Assembly: GCA_002917075.1 (NCBI GenBank)
Contig: NTMA01000149.1
Span: forward strand, 1 to 57,219
DNA: 57,219 nucleotides
Origin: Hawksworthiomyces lignivorus
Lineage: Eukaryota > Ascomycota > Sordariomycetes > Ophiostomatales > Ophiostomataceae
Direction: 5' to 3'
The notes under the pieces were generated by a model. The model made no database searches. It was not told the DNA's origin and saw only the letters and a program-made list of their open reading frames with translations. Position numbers and translations under genes: made by a program. Position 1 is the first letter of the stretch. Each line of letters opens with the position of its first letter. This document shows, piece by piece, positions 1-11,464 of this stretch.

Positions 1-43
<43 letters not shown>
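1..43. repeat. Poly-T run at the window edge
   Basis: The first 43 bases are all T. The run has no telomere-like unit (no TTAGGG repeats), so it is more likely a homopolymer at which an assembly stopped than a chromosome end. Confidence 0.9.
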
Positions 44-44
<1 letters not shown>

Positions 45-2615
45 TTCGTTTATTCTGTATCGTTTAATCTAATGTTTTGTTTCTATTTTTAAATGATCAT
101 CATCATGTCTTGTTCATGGAATTTTTTTTTTTGGCGATTTTTATCAGTCATATCCCTTCGTCTCTGCACGATGGGCATCGAGACGTCGTGGTATTGAGAG
201 CGTGCCGCCATCAGGGTCCCTATTTTATCATGTTTCTCTTTTTCTCTCATCCTAGAATCGCAATGGAATTCACCGTCTTTTATCTGGAGACGAACGCTTC
301 GTTCGCAAGTCCCGACGGAGCATGGAGTTGCTCGTTATCTACGATTGACAGTGAAAGATCCCAGATAGCAACAAGTGTTGCTAAGGATGCGAATCCTTGT
401 TCATGATCCTCGAATCACATCTACATGGAAGAAATTCTCCTATGATATAAAGTTATACCATAGATATTCTCTCAAATCTCAAAGGCCAGCATATGTTTGC
501 CAACTACCCGGACGGAATCGCCACTGTTCCAAGCTGCCGCGGTTTACACAACGATTGCTTCAGCAAAGATCGAGTTTGACTCAACGTCCACCCTCACACT
601 ACTAGTTCAAATCTAGGACTTGGAACAGAGCAAGGCCAAAGAACAAAGCTGGCCGTGTCGCAGACTACTTCAAGTGATGTCGTCCAACAGCTGTCTCATA
701 TCAGCATCACGTGAGTTGTACGATCTGTATACAGCTCTTCACACTGGAGCCTCGAGATCCAAGGGATGGTTTCCGGACTAGCCAAGGATGGATGTCTTAG
801 AATAATCCAAATATGTCCCAATTGGTGCGCTGCCGCATTTGTCCTTGCAAGACTTCCACGTTGACGCATTTTGACCACCAGAAATGGCCCCCATACCAAT
901 CAGATGGCTGACCGCTACTACGGCGCTAAAAGAGGACGACAGACACCAGCAGTCAGGGTACGCACTCGTAAATGTGCATCAAGAATATCATGAGCAAGGG
1001 TTGCATCGTCTCCGCTTATGCTGTCTTCGTGTTGCTGGAAAAGGAAACGAGGAAACAGTATACGGAATGCGGATGCGAGCTGGGGGCGGATACAATGTAT
1101 ACGCTCCGCCTAAGAAGGAAGGCAACTTGATTTCCGCAGCAGCGTCGCACAACGTGCATGAGGGCAGAGGACAACGTGCAAGAAGTGCGGTGTAATTCAA
1201 TACGGAGAATGACAAAGGAAGCCCGTCGGTAAGGCGAGGTTTTGCACCTGTCGGGGAGGATGGGAAAAAGAAAAGAAAACTCCTTGGCGCCAGCCAATGG
1301 GCGGCGAGAACGAGACCCCCCGAAAGCACCCACACATGGCACCGTCCTGAATGACAGCTGGCATGTGGTTCTCTGATGGTGTTTGCTTGCCTATTTCGTC
1401 GTTGATCTTCTGGTTAGCGAACACAGCATGATACTGTAGCTGCAAATTCCTGCGGAGATTTTACCCATACGAGTGACACGATATGGAATAAGAAGAGCTG
1501 AGAAGGTGGAGAGCAGCTCTCCTTGAGCGAAGAGTGGAGTATGCAACAAGGCGATATCGGAAGACGCCCTCTCGAGGTTTCGGTGTCTCTTGCGATATTA
1601 TCGCGATTTATGTGTGGGACACGTAAAACAGACCAGCAGAATATGGCAAGCCGAGCTTGATGAGGAAATTCCGCATGAACAGTCGCCGTCTCATGATAGG
1701 CAGGCTTTCTTCCAAAAGGAAGAAAGATCTTCAAAAAGTCCAAGACGACACCTCGGCCTCCACAGCAAATGCGATATTATTCTGTGATAAGAGTTGGAGA
1801 GGGGGCAAACTCGTCAAAGCTCTCTTGAAGCAGGATCATCCACAAGCTCTCTGCGGTCGTTTGGATGCGTACTTTTGATTATACCCCGTCTCTATATTTA
1901 TTTCGCGTTTTCTCTGGATGCCACCGTCTAAACATATCCCCATGTGTCATGTGCGTGGCACGAGGCGTACGAAAAAAGAACAGTCCCCGAAAGATCCAGC
2001 AACCATGCCCCTGTCAACCGACACGATTCTGCACCAAAAGACGGATGTGAGACAGGGGACTAGGGAAGAGGAAAACGCCGTCCAAGTACTTGTACAATAT
2101 ACGGAGCCTGCGGCAGAGCTGGGCTCGTTTGTCTCTGCTACCTCTGTCTTTTGTAAGTGCTCGCATCTTTCCAGTGCAACATACTCCGTGTTTCTGGGGA
2201 CTGTCTGATTTGTTTCGGTGTGTCTTTTCTACCCCATTCATTGTGGATTGACAGTGTCGCACACACCTTTGGCCACCTCAACCCATGTTTCCTGTTTTTG
2301 CCTCTCTTACGTACATATGCACATAGACAGCGGCTGGGGCAGCCCGGAAACGGTGCGCCTTCAAGGCGCATTGCGTGCGCAATTGCAACCTCGTGGCCCC
2401 AAAGAGAACCAGGTTTTGACTTTGCGTGGCCAGGCCACACACCAGCACTAAAATCTACGTATGTACGCTGAAGCAGAGAACAGACGTTTTCGAGCCCACA
2501 GACATACGTATGTAGAGCGGCAACCACGGACGTAAAAATAGGTCAAATCAGATACAAAAAATCGCACCACGTACCTGGCGTGTGGAGTTGTGGCGGATCA
2601 GGAAAACAGAAGCGC

Positions 2616-2632
2616 AAAAAAAAAAAAAAAAA
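2616..2632. repeat. Poly-A run (17)
   Basis: This is an uninterrupted run of 17 A in gene-free sequence. Confidence 0.9.
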
Positions 2633-2942
2633 CCTGCAAACTTGGAACTGAAGGATTCTTCCATCTTTCGCTCATCGACTGTGGAACAACTCATTGTACA
2701 CAGAGAGTGCATGCTTTGGGGCACTCGCTGAGCATCTCTAGCCGCCGAGTGCTACACTCCTTGCAGGTGTTGTCTCTATTATTGTCTACTTTGGGGGCAG
2801 ACAATGGAGTCGGAGCGAATTGGTCAGGGCCGGAGGCCTATTGTGTTACTCTCTGCTCACGAAAAGGCTGTGTTAGCTTCTCGGCAGTCTGAAGAGGAGG
2901 GTGGCATTCTTTGGCGAGATCACCAAATGTGCAAGACAAGCC

Positions 2943-2946
<4 letters not shown>

Positions 2947-2980
<34 letters not shown>
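2947..2980. repeat. Poly-A run (34)
   Basis: This is an uninterrupted run of 34 A, one of the longest homopolymers in the window. A retroelement tail is possible, but no coding remnant or target-site duplication is visible next to it. Confidence 0.9.
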
Positions 2981-2984
<4 letters not shown>

Positions 2985-4531
2985 GTAAAACTATGCACGT
3001 CCGCACACCTAGACACTAACGCCTGTAGAAATGCGCCCTAAACCTGCTAAAAGTATGCCAAAAATAAGTTGGAGAGGCGTAAGCTGATCCTGAGGAATAG
3101 CTCAATGGCTGCTTATCATGGGCCAGCTAGAGGCCTAGGGACCCACCAAACAGGGTTAGAACCGCATCAGCTTTGGAATACAATCAAAAATTAGAGAGAC
3201 GAGAGGGGGGTCCAAGGAGCAAAGGAGAGGCGGAAAGGCGGAAACTGCTGCATTTCCCCAGGAGACGGGGAAGATTGATTTAAAACCAGATTGGTGGTAT
3301 TGGTCCGCGCGTACAGCGAGCATACGCCTGAGAATTGCCCTAGCAGAAGAGCAAATACAACCGTCAGCGGGACAAGGTGCAAACACGGAAGGCGATTAAC
3401 CCATTTCAAAAAGAACCGAATACACAATCATGATGGAGGGACGGGAGGCAACGAGGGGTTGTGTGAGTGCAAGGCTCCAAGGCGGAAGATCAGAGCCATG
3501 TGCGTGTAACAGCGAACAAAAAAAAATGAGGGGAAAAGAGAGCAGGGGGAGAAGAAGGATAAGGGAAGGGCCGGTGAATCTCGGGCGGAGGATCAAGTAT
3601 GGACGATCTCACATAAGTAATGCCCTAGGGTAGTGTTTGTGCGCATTGGTCTCCCTCGTTAGAAGAAGATAAAGTCTACAGCGGTTGTCGCGGAGAAATC
3701 GCTTTTCTACATAGCAGATTTCTGTGCTTATTACGTCTTACGAATGCCAGAAATAGATAATAGTGATCTTGTGATATAGGGCAGGAAGAATACCGCGGCA
3801 GTAGACATGGACAGGCCTTGCACGAAGGCAAAGCAAAACGAAGAGCAGAACTAAAACCCTGAGAGAAGCGGGCTCCGCCGATCCCTCCTCTCAGTACGTG
3901 CATTAGAGAGTTTCCCCCACGAGACAGTAAATAATACGATTGGCAAAGAAAGAGGAAGTAGAAGACAGATAGGCATCCGGAAGGGGAAGGAAACGGAATC
4001 CGACGATACTTGATCCGGACTGACTGATTTTAGCTTGCCCCCAGACAGGCAACAGAAGACAATCACTTCCTTTTCTTAGAGAATGCTGCCCAGATATAGG
4101 ATGGTGCTGGCTGAAAGCTGACGTTGGGCGTGGAGTCTAGTCGTAGGCTAAAGCAAGATTTAGGAAAAGCAGCTTTTCTGCCATATTTTCTTTTTCCTCT
4201 TTTTGCATCTGCATCTCTGGGGACTCATGTAGCAGTGCAGAGTCTGTGGTCGAGGCCGGCAGCCAGAAGCGGCAGCCAGGGAAAGACTGCGGGCATCTAC
4301 AGGGGCCTCCTGCATGAGCTAAATCACAAGCCAAAAGTCTCTTCTCCTGCTCGTTTTTTGGGGCTTTGACCCTAGGCCGAAACGGTGAGTGCGCCGGAGC
4401 AATGGTTGACAATTGGCAAAGTTTCTGTCGAAGAACCGCATGGGCGTTTTTGAAACTATGTCGATTCATACATACCGGGATGTATGAGTGAACATTGTAT
4501 GATCGGGCAAGCAGAGAAATGAAAGAGACTT

Positions 4532-4558
4532 ACGAGAACCACTTTACGAGGTTCTCGT
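4532..4558. other. Perfect hairpin, 9-bp stem
   Basis: ACGAGAACC at 4532-4540 is the exact reverse complement of GGTTCTCGT at 4550-4558, leaving a 9-base loop. No T run follows closely, so it is not an obvious terminator. Its function is unknown. Confidence 0.6.
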
Positions 4559-4608
4559 CGATCTAGGAGCAGGGGATTTTAGCGGGAGACAGGGTCAGGG
4601 AAGAGGCA

Positions 4609-4622
4609 GGGGGGGGGGGGGG
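4609..4622. repeat. Poly-G run (14)
   Basis: Fourteen G in a row lie within a purine-rich stretch. Such runs can form quadruplexes and are also prone to sequencing length errors. Confidence 0.85.
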
Positions 4623-4982
4623 ACGGGAAGGTCAAAATAGTTTCTTGGTGGTGCGGTCTAGTCCCAGGTGGGACTGGAGAATAGACAAGGGTACGTGATA
4701 GTGAGGTCAAGAAGGAGAGACTCTTACGGAGCACGGCAGACAACAGACCAACAAGGCCACGCGGTCCAGGAACAAAAAGTCGAGATGGTCTCTTTGTGCC
4801 CGCCGGTGACTTCTCACGCTCTGAATATATTTGCTCTTCTCCCTACAGGGCTATGCCAACGGAATGGCTGCACGTGGGCCGTACTGCCCTCAGAAATACA
4901 TTGCGGCAAAATCTTTAGCAAAATAAGTAGAAAAACGACAGAGATGTGAATACAAAAGAAGGGCCGCTTGGGAAAAGCAAGT

Positions 4983-5004
4983 CTCGAGGCGGAGTAGCCT
5001 CGAG
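4983..5004. other. Perfect hairpin, 8-bp stem
   Basis: CTCGAGGC at 4983-4990 pairs exactly with GCCTCGAG at 4997-5004 across a 6-base loop. It lies in gene-free sequence and nothing nearby suggests a function. Confidence 0.55.
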
Positions 5005-7059
5005 CTAAACTCTACACATCCGCCTGCATGCATATATGTCTATCTTTCTGCATAGTGTAGTCAGGATTAAGACAACTCACACTCGCAGGATCCAAAAAAG
5101 GGAGCAGACGCGGCCAAAAGGATTGCAGCCGCTGTAGAGAGTGGAGCCAATGAAGTCTCGAGGCCGTACATTCGGGTTCGTCAACTCTGGGAGCTGCTTG
5201 CTTCTTTTATTTGGCAGCTTGTCAACCGCATGTTCAGTGTACTGCCCGCCCACAGTTCATTAACATCATACCTCTTTGCTCCATTTGCCGGATACGGGTG
5301 GGATCAACTGCTATTGTGCACATACCCGCAGGGCCGTAGCGTGCTGCGTTGGCTGTGGAGAACGGCTATGCCCAACAGAACAATACTAAGAAGAAAATAG
5401 CCCACAGAGAGAGGCAAATATCAAAGAGGTAAGACGAACGACGAAGCTGCAGGCATGTACAGTCTTAGCTTTCTCACAGAGCCTCGGTACGAAGCCCAAC
5501 AGCAGCCGGCACGCCGCTTCACTGCATAGCTGCCATCGTGTCTGCCCTTACGAGAAGCAAAATTCAACCACACACAAAATACGGCGTCGGCACGTCCGCT
5601 TTACGAGGCAGGAGAAGCTTATATTTTGTTGTCCCTTTGGGTTTTATTTTTCAGTCAAGGTATGTTTGTATCTGCTTTATACGCGGCTTAGATCGTTTTC
5701 GGCCAATTTCTGGTCGATTTACGCAACAATGACATTCAACCGTACGGCTGGGTTATTGTTCTCGTTTTTGCTGCCTCTCATTGGCAGTACGCATGTCTGC
5801 CGCGCCACTTGTCAGCTTTGGAGAGGCAGGAAATGTTTTGGGTTGGCTGAAGGCATTGCAGTGCATGATGCATTTTGTCCACCCGTCTACCGCTTCAGTT
5901 CGTCTTCTCTGGTTTCTTCGTTTCTCATGTTTTTCGCTCCCCTCAGCTGTCGATATTTCCTGCGGAAACTATCCCCATTATTTTTTTCAGGTAGGGCTGT
6001 GTACCTGTACCGTTGCGTTTCTCGTCTGATTTAGGCTTTTTATTTCATGTTTATTCCGCCGACAGATCACCACGACTTCGTATCCAAACAAAGAAGTCGC
6101 AAATAGAATATCAAACAGAGATGCCCAGCGCCATGGACGGGCAGCATCAGCAGCCACAAAAATAGACTAGGCCAGGCCCATGTCATGTCTCCGTTTTCTG
6201 AGTCGCTGGGGCTCTCAGAGTCCACAGCAGGATATCCATGGCTTTGCATTTAAAACCGGGCATACCGAACATCATTTGCTACTTCCTCGCCCTCTATCTG
6301 GTCACTTGAGCCATTGTATTCGGGTTCAAATATTCCCTTTTGTCTGTTTCACAGCAATCTTCTTCAACCCTATCACCGTCGTGATCCCGAGTGCACCCTC
6401 ACTCCTCCCTGCATTCTCCGGGCGGCTGCCCCGGTGAGGGAACGTCTCCGCGGTCACCTTTCTTGGGCACTAAGTGACCATCGATGCTACTCAAAAGAGA
6501 CAACAACGGCTAGTACTTGTTGTGATAGATGTCTCGAAGAGGAAATCGAAAATGCAGCTAGCAGGAGTCGACAGATGTTCACCTTGATCCACTCCCACTT
6601 TCTCTAAGGTTTTCCCCCTTCGGGCAGTCCCAGAGGTCGGCGAGGCTGTAGGGAGCAGGGAGAGGCATCCCACTTTCTGTTGATGAACAGAGAAGGTGGA
6701 GATTCCATCTCGAACCTCATGAGCGAGGAGGGGGGGCGTGTTGGAGGTGAAGACCAACATATCTCGGTGGTGTGAATGATACTTCCAGGGCAATAGCACA
6801 GACACAAACGCTTTATTTGCATCTCATATCTGGCCCTGTAAGATTTTAGTCTTCGTCTTGCCTTTCTCACCTAACACGACGAAGAAGACGAAAATAAAAG
6901 TGGAGGGGGGTGTGACAGAGAGGAGTGTGAGACGGGAGAGATAGAAGCAGTCATGAGGCAAAACGGGCCTTAAAGTCAAAGGAAGAGGTTAAAGAAAATG
7001 CATTACGCACCTGGAACCCGGATCGCCTAGAGCGACACCCTCTCTGCGCCTTTTGAGCT

Positions 7060-7794
7060 GCTGCATCCTTTCTGTGCATGCATCTTCCCACTCCTCTCCC
7101 CTCTCTTTCTTGCGTCTTTCGGCTTCCTTCGAGGTCCTCCGAGTGTTTGGCCCCCTGTTGTCGACTTTGTCGACACCCCCCCTTCGTTAACACTCCTCTT
7201 CATGACTCTTCCCCCTCTTCACACAATCCCTCCCTCCTCTTCGTCTTCTTCTATCCACTGCGTCCGTTCCGATTCGACGACGCCTTCACATTGTTCCTGG
7301 TCCTAGGTCATATTTTTCCTCTTTTGTGTCCCCTGTCCTTCTTGCATATTGATTTCACGCTCGAGGTATGCCATCGAGGCAATGATAGATAAGGGGCATC
7401 TCTGAGGACTCGAGAAGAGGGTGTGGTACATCGGAGACGATCAGAACAATAGGAACATCTTACCAGTTCCGGGGACCTGAAAGGCAGCGGATGCCTCCAT
7501 CCTCGATCGTGTTGTTTTTGTTTAAATCCTCCCGGCATCCTCTTCTTTCTTCCTCTCCAATCCTTCATCATTGCATCATCATACTCCCTGTCATACGTCA
7601 ACAGTTCTCGTTTCCCTTGATATTGTTGTGCCTTGCAGCAACGTCTCTCTCTTTGTTCTTCATAGTTCAATGCAACTTTTATCATAAGCACTGCTTATCA
7701 TATCATATACCACCTTTTATATAAGACCTCTTGTCACTGTGTAACCTTTCCCCTTCCTTGCCGAGTTCACATAACTTTGTTCCCTTTGCTCGTC
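7060..7794 (+). promoter_or_regulatory. Pyrimidine-rich promoter and leader
   Basis: The plus strand between about 7078 and 7700 is rich in C and T blocks such as CTCCTCTCCCCTCTC. This is common just upstream of, or in the leaders of, well-expressed genes in filamentous fungi. It runs into the gene at 7795. TATATAAG-like sequence near 7718 is a weak TATA candidate. The transcription start cannot be placed from sequence alone. Confidence 0.4.
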
Positions 7795-9684
7795 ATGACC
7801 TCCATCTTGGATTCATTTCCCGAGTATGGAACGACGAGCCATCTCGATGCCATCCGTCAAGCCGAGTACGGCTACCTGGATGAGCAGGACCATGTCTACT
7901 TAGACTACACGGGCAGCGGCCTTGCTGCCCGCGCCCAGCACCGGGCCCACGCGCAGCGGCAGGCCGAGCTGGTGCTGGGCAACCCGCACTCGGCCAGCCC
8001 GACCAGCGAGCTGGCCACCGACCTGGTGGAGCAGACGCGGGCGCGGGTGCTGCAGCACTTCAACGCCTCCCCCGACGAGTACGCCGTGGTGTTCACGCCC
8101 AACGCGACGGGCGCAGCGCGGCTGATCGGCGAGGCGTACCGGTTCCGCAAGGGCAAGGCCCGGGGCAGCCGGTACGCGCAGAAGCTGGTGCTGACGTCGG
8201 ACAACCACAACTCGCTCAACGGCCTCCGGGAATACGCTCGGCGGGCCGGCGTCCCCACGACGTACGTGCCCTGCAGACAGCCGGACCTGCTCATCGAGCC
8301 GGCGGCGGTGCTGGCGGCACTGGGGCCGGCGCCCCTGCACAAAGAAAAGAAGACAAAGCGGCGGCAGGGGCTGTGGGGGAAGATCCTGGGCAGCGCCTTT
8401 TGCGGGCTGCTAGGCGGCGCGGAGGAGGAGGAGGATGAGCGGGAGGCGGACGAAGACGTAGAAGAGGTCGCGGCGGCGCCTGCGGCGGCGGCAGCGAGCT
8501 GCGGGCCGGCGACGCAGCCGGCCTCGGAGATGAAGATGAGCGCGCAGGCGGCGCACGACCACGGCCACGAGAGGGGCCTGTTTGCGTATCCGGCGCAGAG
8601 CAACTTCAGCGGGGCGCGGCACCCGCTGGGGTGGATCGGGGAGGCGCAGGCGCGGGGCTACGACGTGCTGCTGGACGCGGCGGCGTACCTGCCGACGGCG
8701 CGGCTGGACCTCGGGGTGCACCACCCGGACTTTGTGCTGGTCAGCTGGTACAAGCTGTTTGGGTACCCGACGGGGGTGGGGTGCCTGGTGGCGCGGCGGG
8801 AGGCGCTGGGGCGGCTGGAGCGGCCGTGGTTCTCGGGGGGCACGATCCGGGCGGTCAGCGTGGGCCTGGACTGGCACGCGCCGGCGCACCGCGTCGAGGC
8901 GCAGTTCGAGGACGGCACGGTCAACTTCCAGGCGATCCCCGACGTGCGGGCGGGGCTGGACTGGCTCGACAGCGGCGTGGGCTTCCCCGCGCTGCAGACG
9001 CGCGTGCGCTGCCTGACCGGCTGGTTCCTGCAGCGGCTGCAGGCGCTGCACCACGCCAACGGCCGGCCCGTCGCCGTGCTCTACGGGCCCGGCGTCGACG
9101 CCGCCGACAGCCGCGGCGGCACCGTCACGTTCAATTTTGTCGACACCGCTGGCGGCCTCGTCGACGAGCGCATCGTCGCTGCCGCCGCCGCCGCCGCCCG
9201 CATCTCCCTGCGCACCGGCTGCTTCTGCAACCCTGGCGCCGGCGAGACCGCGCTGGGCTTCTCGCACGTCGACATGCTGGCGCTGCAGCAGCTGGCGAGC
9301 GGCCCTCTGTCGCTCAGCGAGCCCGCGCACGGGCACGGGAACGGCCACGTCCACGGCAGCCCCCACAGCAGCGCCGGCCGCTCGGGCAGCAGCGGCAGCA
9401 GCGTGACGCTGCGGCCGTCGACGGAAAAGACGGCCGACGGCTCCCTCATCGCCAGCCTAGCCAAGTCGCTCAGGAACAAGACGTCGGCCACCTCCCTCGC
9501 AGCGCCGGCGGAGCCCGACTCCGAGGCCGAAGCCGAGGAATACCCCATGATGGGCGCCATCCGGGTCTCGTTCGGTGTAGCGTCCAACACCGCCGACGTG
9601 GACCGGTTCTTTGCCTTTGCAGAGAGCACCTTCCGCGACCGCGCTCCCGAAAAGACCCGTCTGCCTCCGCGGATAGAGTGCTGA
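7795..9684 (+). CDS. Class V aminotransferase fold (NifS-like) protein of the molybdenum cofactor sulfurase type
   Basis: This single-exon protein has 629 residues if translation starts at the ATG at 7795; an in-frame ATG at 7777 would add six. The N-terminus (LDYTGSGLAARAQ), the HNSLNGLREYARR stretch, the likely PLP lysine in SWYKLFGYPTGVG (K320) and the late RTGCFCNPGAGE motif (C476, C478) match the cysteine-desulfurase-like half of eukaryotic Moco sulfurases. That family moves sulfur from cysteine onto the cofactor of xanthine dehydrogenase and aldehyde oxidase type enzymes. Two oddities are seen. About 70 residues of lysine-rich, acidic, then alanine-rich low-complexity sequence are inserted in the catalytic domain (about 183-258). 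The usual C-terminal MOSC domain is absent; a His/Gly/Ser-rich spacer and a short tail (MMGAIRVSFG) end the protein. It may be a paralogue with another sulfur-transfer role. Third positions are extremely GC-rich. Confidence 0.85.
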   Translation: MTSILDSFPEYGTTSHLDAIRQAEYGYLDEQDHVYLDYTGSGLAARAQHRAHAQRQAELVLGNPHSASPTSELATDLVEQTRARVLQHFNASPDEYAVVFTPNATGAARLIGEAYRFRKGKARGSRYAQKLVLTSDNHNSLNGLREYARRAGVPTTYVPCRQPDLLIEPAAVLAALGPAPLHKEKKTKRRQGLWGKILGSAFCGLLGGAEEEEDEREADEDVEEVAAAPAAAAASCGPATQPASEMKMSAQAAHDHGHERGLFAYPAQSNFSGARHPLGWIGEAQARGYDVLLDAAAYLPTARLDLGVHHPDFVLVSWYKLFGYPTGVGCLVARREALGRLERPWFSGGTIRAVSVGLDWHAPAHRVEAQFEDGTVNFQAIPDVRAGLDWLDSGVGFPALQTRVRCLTGWFLQRLQALHHANGRPVAVLYGPGVDAADSRGGTVTFNFVDTAGGLVDERIVAAAAAAARISLRTGCFCNPGAGETALGFSHVDMLALQQLASGPLSLSEPAHGHGNGHVHGSPHSSAGRSGSSGSSVTLRPSTEKTADGSLIASLAKSLRNKTSATSLAAPAEPDSEAEAEEYPMMGAIRVSFGVASNTADVDRFFAFAESTFRDRAPEKTRLPPRIEC

Positions 9685-10819
9685 GAGATGAAAAATAAGT
9701 GGCTGTAATAATATGCGTGATCATTTCTTTTTTTTTTTCCCCCTTCATCCCTTTGGATGAATTTGGGAATCTGCTCGACATCAGGTTATGCCTCGGGCCA
9801 TATAATGTTTTGGAGGATCTTGCTCTGCTTGTCTCTTCATCCTTTGTTAGTTTTCTTTCGTGGTTCTCTTCCCTTTGTCCTGTGCTTTTTTCACTTTCTT
9901 CCAACTTCAGAGGCGTTGGCGTTTCAGGGGAGTTCATTTATATCGGCCAACAAGAATGCCACCGAAAACAGAGCAAAACCAACAAACAACAAATGACAAC
10001 AGCATCAAAGAAACAGTAGTACTGATTGACCACTGTGTCTTTATACACGACGGGGAGGACATTTTTATATAAATAAACGCAGCAGTATTAAATTGATAAA
10101 CTTGAAAACAAAGCTCTTCGTGTCGCTGTTTTCTTACACCCCCCGTTGTCAGGGCATTCGGACAGTGCATTAGCCTGATCCGCATCGAGGAAAGCTTCCT
10201 CAAGGAGATCCGGCGGGTGGTGCCTGGAGGCTGACTCTGAGAGGTCCATCAACCAACAGCGCTCCTTTGATTCCTTTGACGTAACTATAGCCAAGATGAC
10301 GCCACGGAGTGGGCAGGTGTCAGTCGGACTTGGATGCGTTACAAAAGACATCTGAAGGATAGGTGTGACTGAAGGAGACGAGTGATAATACCGGGAGGCT
10401 GTGATAACAGTGACAGGCTTTTGCATGCAGTATGGTATCGGCTGAGCGCAGCACTGCATAACCAACAAATGTAACTTAACTTGACAGGAGCCACATGACA
10501 GACCCTTTTTTTCTTACAATGGCCTCTTGTTTGAAGCTGAGTTATCTTCGCGGTCTAGCAGCTGTGGCAGGTTTTAGGTGCAGAGAATATTGCGATGTTA
10601 AACTTGCAGCTCATCCCAGATAAGGCAAAAGAAATCGATACGTACATGGACCCTCAACCCCGACGCCCCCCCAACAAAGAGGCATGTGCCGCCAATGACA
10701 TGCCCTCTTTTCCCATCGCGGGCTCATTTTCTTCTGTTTTCCTTCTCCTCACTCGCGTGCTTATTTTTTTCTTTCTTTCTAATTTTAGTGTTTCTTTTTC
10801 TTTCTCTTCTAGCCTCTTT
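9685..10819. other. Intergenic, convergent 3' ends
   Basis: This lies between the stops of a plus-strand and a minus-strand gene. A T-rich tract at about 9726-9740 and A-rich sequence near 10060-10080 (ATAAATAAA) may carry 3'-end signals. I see no further gene. Confidence 0.5.
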
Positions 10820-11464
10820 CTATGCCTTCTCCTTCTTCTCCTTCTCGTAGTCCGCAGCCGACACCAGGCGGCCGACCACCAGGTACTTGCTCTCGAAGCG
10901 CTCCTCCCAGCCGCGCAGAGCCTCCAGCTGCTCCGAGTCCAGGTCGGTCAGCGGGTCCAGCGGCCCGTCGAGGTCCTTGGTCAGCATGTCCTCGTCGAAG
11001 GAGTGCGAGGCCAGGCCGCGGCTGGCATCGCGGCCGGCAAAGTTCTCGTAGGGGCCGCCCGGCCCGTAAAAGTTGCGGCCAGAGGAGACGTCGAACACGC
11101 GGCCGCGCACGCCCATGTAGACGGCCGGGTTTTCGCGACCGTTGTAAGGCAGCAGGGTGCGCGGCGTGAAGGTGCGGAACACGATGGCAGGCGGGTCCTT
11201 GGGGATGACGGACTTGGGGGCGGGGCGGAGAATGGAGTAGACAGTGTAGGCGACGACGGCGAAGAGCAGGACGTTGAGTGGGGTCAAGAAGCCGGCCCTA
11301 GACGAAGAAAAGAAAAAAAAAACAGCCTCGTCAGCAATGGGGAACAGCGGTCTCGTCTCTACACAGTTTCTCACCGGATGCACCACTGGATGTACTTACA
11401 CTGCGCCCGCGGCTTGTTCGGCTTTCTGGGCCTCTTGGGCCATCCGCTGCTCGACGTAGTCCAT
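10820..11464 (-). CDS. Dap1/MAPR-type membrane-associated haem-binding protein
   Basis: I join two exons, 11464-11400 and 11297-10820, across an intron with GTAAGT donor and TAG acceptor; the joint restores frame and gives 180 residues. Order: a short Gln/Ala-rich lumenal-type N-terminus (MDYVEQRMAQEAQ), one membrane span (about 24-44, FLTPLNVLLFAVVAYTVYSI), then a cytochrome b5-like domain. The MAPR hallmarks are FTPRTLLPYNG, VYMGVRGRVFDVSSG, and FYGPGGPYENFAGRDASRGL with its conserved tyrosines. Members of this family (yeast Dap1, human PGRMC1) bind haem in the ER and support cytochrome P450 enzymes such as Erg11 in sterol synthesis. The C-terminus is Lys/Glu-rich. It is divergent from the small protein gene at 12464, with about 1 kb between them. 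Confidence 0.88.

Larger units (their letters stand above)
44..7059. other. Long gene-free stretch
   Basis: I see no supportable gene in these 7 kb. Open frames are short (at most about 130 codons), overlap on both strands and show no recognisable motif or splice-linked continuation. The stretch holds A runs at 2616-2632 and 2947-2980, a G run at 4609-4622 and two perfect hairpins at 4532-4558 and 4983-5004. It could be a very long upstream region of the gene at 7795, contain noncoding RNA, or be relic sequence; the sequence does not decide between these. Confidence 0.6.

Noticed and set aside
1..43. Telomere
   Set aside because: It is pure T without TTAGGG-type units, and no subtelomeric repeats follow.
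8631..9698. 355-codon plus-strand frame and 318-codon minus-strand frame (8410-9366) over the NifS-like gene
   Set aside because: Both are compositional shadows, Arg/Ala/Gly- or Arg/Pro/Val-rich, of the very GC-rich gene at 7795.
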